DNA of 36,491 bases from Bacteroidaceae bacterium (GTDB lineage: Bacteria > Bacteroidota > Bacteroidia > Bacteroidales > Bacteroidaceae): positions 1 through 36,491 of the forward strand of contig JAFYMP010000005.1 in the NCBI GenBank assembly GCA_017556585.1, read 5' to 3'. Both the position numbers and the translations under genes were made by a program. The notes under the pieces are model-generated. The model worked only from the letters and a program-made list of their open reading frames with translations, ran no database searches and was not told the DNA's origin. This document shows positions 34,514-36,491 of the stretch, in pieces. Within the stretch, counting starts at the first letter, position 1. Every line of letters starts with the position of its first letter.

Positions 34514-35671
34514 ATGGATACATCAATTCTAAATAGAGAATTCCAGGAAAAGTTCGAAAAGCAAGGTAATCTATACTTTGCACCGGGACGCATTAATCTT
34601 ATTGGCGAACATACCGACTACAATAATGGCTTTGTTATGCCGGGTGCAGTAGATAAAGGCATCACAGCAGAAGTTGCATTGAACGGCCTTGACGTAGTAA
34701 GATTGTATGCATTGGATATCAAAAAAGAGAATAGCTATGTAGAATTTTCACTTCATCAGGAAGACAAGCCCAAACACCATTGGGCTTGCTATGTTTTTGG
34801 TGTATGCAAAGAGATGATGAAACGCGGAGTAGAGATAAAAGGTTTTGATGCAGCATTCACAGGCAACATACCTTCCGGTTCCGGAATGTCATCATCGGCA
34901 GCACTTGAAAATGTATTTTCCATAGCTTTAAATGATATTTTTGCAGACAACAAAATAGACCGTTTTGAATTGGCAAAAATAGGCCAGGCAACAGAACATA
35001 ATTACTGTGGTGTAAAATGCGGTATTATGGACCAGTTTGCCTCACTCTTTGGAAAAGAGGATTGTCTTATCCGTTTGGATTGCAGAACATTGGAATACAA
35101 ATATTTCCCATTCAAACCGGAAGGTTACAAACTGACACTTATAAATTCCTGCGTCAAACACTCTTTAGGAACTGAATACAACGAAAGAAGAGAGAGTTGC
35201 GAAAGAGTTGTAGAGTTGATTGCAAAAAATCATCCTGAAGTATTATCGCTTAGAGATGCAGACATGGCAATGCTGCAGGAATTTGAGGGAGATATAGACG
35301 CAACCGATTTCAAAAGAGCTAAATATGTTCTGGAAGAGAAAGAGAGAGTTCTTGCAGTTTGCGATGCTCTTGAAAAGGGCGATTACAACACTGTAGGCGA
35401 AAAGATGTTCAGTACACATTGGGGATTGAGCAAAGAATACACAGTTAGCTGCGAAGAACTTGATTTTCTGGCTGAATTTGCACAATCATTTGGTGTAACA
35501 GGCAGCCGAGTTATGGGTGGCGGTTTTGGTGGATGTACCATCAACCTTATTCCGGAAACACTGCACGACGAATTTATTGCAAAAGCAAAAGATGCTTTCA
35601 ATGACAAATTCGGACACTATCCGGAAGTGTATGAGATAATAATTGGCGACGGAGCTAAGAAATTACAATAA
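34514..35671 (+). CDS. galK: Galactokinase
   Basis: This GHMP kinase phosphorylates alpha-D-galactose to galactose-1-phosphate, the first committed step of the Leloir pathway. The galactokinase signature GRINLIGEHTDYNNG is at residues 25-39 and the ATP-binding loop IPSGSGMSSSAA at 119-130. The catalytic Asp173 is in CGIMDQFAS. The C-terminal GHMP motif VMGGGFGGCTI is intact. The length of 385 residues is normal. It sits between two mutarotase genes, 11 bases after the first and 21 before the second. Confidence 0.96.
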   Translation: MDTSILNREFQEKFEKQGNLYFAPGRINLIGEHTDYNNGFVMPGAVDKGITAEVALNGLDVVRLYALDIKKENSYVEFSLHQEDKPKHHWACYVFGVCKEMMKRGVEIKGFDAAFTGNIPSGSGMSSSAALENVFSIALNDIFADNKIDRFELAKIGQATEHNYCGVKCGIMDQFASLFGKEDCLIRLDCRTLEYKYFPFKPEGYKLTLINSCVKHSLGTEYNERRESCERVVELIAKNHPEVLSLRDADMAMLQEFEGDIDATDFKRAKYVLEEKERVLAVCDALEKGDYNTVGEKMFSTHWGLSKEYTVSCEELDFLAEFAQSFGVTGSRVMGGGFGGCTINLIPETLHDEFIAKAKDAFNDKFGHYPEVYEIIIGDGAKKLQ

Positions 35672-35692
35672 TAACTTAAATAATTAACAACA

Positions 35693-36491
35693 ATGAAAAA
35701 GAGTATCTTATCAATTCTTGCAATAGGTTGCTTGCTGGCAACAAGTTGCACAGAAAAAAAGGAGACTGTTCTTAATCAGGCAGATTTCCAGACTGAGTTT
35801 GCAGGTAAAAAGACAGATTTGGTTTGCCTAACAAACAAAAACGGTGCAGAAGTATGGGTTACAAACTTTGGTGCTCGTATAGTTGCAGTTATGGTTCCTG
35901 ACCGCGATGGTAATTTACAGGATGCTGTAATTGGTTTCTCAAACATTAAAGATTACACAACACAGGCCAGCGACTTTGGTTCAAGCGTAGGTCGTTATGC
36001 TAACAGAATCAATCAGGGACAGATTACTCTTGATGGAGTAACTTATCAGTTGCCACAGAACAACTTTGGTCACTGTCTGCACGGAGGTTGCACATTGGAA
36101 CCGGAACCAATGGGTTGGCAGAACTTGGTTTACAATTTCACTACTACAAAAAGAAACAGTGTAACTCTTACTATGAAATCTCCTGATGGTGAGGCTGGTT
36201 TCCCGGGTAATGTTACAGCAACTGTTACTTATACATTGACAGATGATAACGCTATTGATATTGTTTGGAAGGCAACTACCGACAAAAAGACTGTTATCAA
36301 TATGACTAACCACAGTTACTTTAACTTGAATGGTGATCACTCAATTCCTATCACAAACCATATCCTTACATTGAATGCCGATGCTTTCACTCCTTGTGAC
36401 AGCACCTACATGACAACAGGAGAAATCCTACCGGTTGCAGGTACTCCAATGGATTTCACATCTCCAAAGGCTATCGGTCAGGAAATCAACA
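35693..36491 (+). CDS. galM: Aldose 1-epimerase, lipoprotein paralog (3' end outside window)
   Basis: This open frame has 266 codons to the window edge with no stop. It begins with a lipoprotein signal (MKKSILSILAIGCLLATSC, Cys19), so this mutarotase is tethered in the periplasm or at the outer membrane. It retains NFGHCLHGG and the catalytic His in MTNHSYFNLNG; the segment with the catalytic Glu lies outside. It resembles the upstream GalM closely and probably arose by duplication followed by gain of an export signal. A role in converting released sugar anomers before uptake is inferred. It follows galK by 21 bases. Confidence 0.9.
   Translation, partial: MKKSILSILAIGCLLATSCTEKKETVLNQADFQTEFAGKKTDLVCLTNKNGAEVWVTNFGARIVAVMVPDRDGNLQDAVIGFSNIKDYTTQASDFGSSVGRYANRINQGQITLDGVTYQLPQNNFGHCLHGGCTLEPEPMGWQNLVYNFTTTKRNSVTLTMKSPDGEAGFPGNVTATVTYTLTDDNAIDIVWKATTDKKTVINMTNHSYFNLNGDHSIPITNHILTLNADAFTPCDSTYMTTGEILPVAGTPMDFTSPKAIGQEIN

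Noticed and set aside
1-36491. CRISPR array, tRNA genes, insertion sequence or prophage
   Set aside because: Reading both strands I found no regularly spaced repeats, no tRNA-like cloverleaf with a recognisable T-loop, and no transposase, integrase or phage structural gene.

Overview
The window is an AT-rich chromosomal segment from a member of the Bacteroidales (Bacteroidota), most likely a Bacteroides/Prevotella relative. Three things support this. The gene families include RprXY, a Bacteroides-type EF-G2, DUF4827, DUF4924, DUF5723, GldE, and HU next to RNase G. The promoters follow the Bacteroidota pattern (TTTG at -33, TAnnTTTG at -7), with little Shine-Dalgarno signal. The lipoprotein signals are also of this type. 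Nearly all of the window is housekeeping DNA. I see no transposase, prophage, CRISPR array or complete RNA gene.

Layout. Positions 1-108 carry, on the minus strand, an rRNA-operon promoter and a leader with a boxA-like element; the 16S gene should lie just left of the window. Next come the rprX-rprY two-component pair (307-2543, -) and an EF-G paralog without the catalytic histidine (2672-4825, -), divergent from hemW (4979-6109, +). A minus-strand block follows: DUF4827 lipoprotein-glmM (6112-8135) and rpe-comEC-DHH phosphoesterase (8181-11540). An ECF sigma factor and a 59-residue small protein (11580-12434) lie upstream of rpe. A long, tightly packed minus-strand run (12617-24410) encodes a very large acidic lipoprotein, a DUF5723 protein, a LysE-type exporter, DUF4924, prfC, lepB, a Sua5/TsaC protein, a ClC channel and fmt. 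Upstream of it lie a phosphopantetheinyl transferase, gldE and ssb (24483-26894, -).

From about 27 kb most genes are on the plus strand: HU, a 29-residue highly basic protein and RNase G/E, ending at a bidirectional terminator shared with a convergent LysM glucosaminidase; then grpE-dnaJ-folC; then a galactose cluster, galM-galK-galM2. The second galM encodes a lipoprotein and runs off the right edge.

How the genes relate. Translation is a recurring theme: EF-G2, Fmt, RF3, Sua5/TsaC (tRNA t6A), RNase G, the mS38/COX24-like basic peptide and the rRNA promoter. Envelope work is served by GlmM (UDP-GlcNAc supply), LepB, the glucosaminidase and the lipoproteins. The least explained parts are the large repeat-containing lipoprotein with its DUF5723 partner, the small protein beside the ECF sigma factor, the control region of grpE-dnaJ, and a perfect 16-bp hairpin in front of rng.
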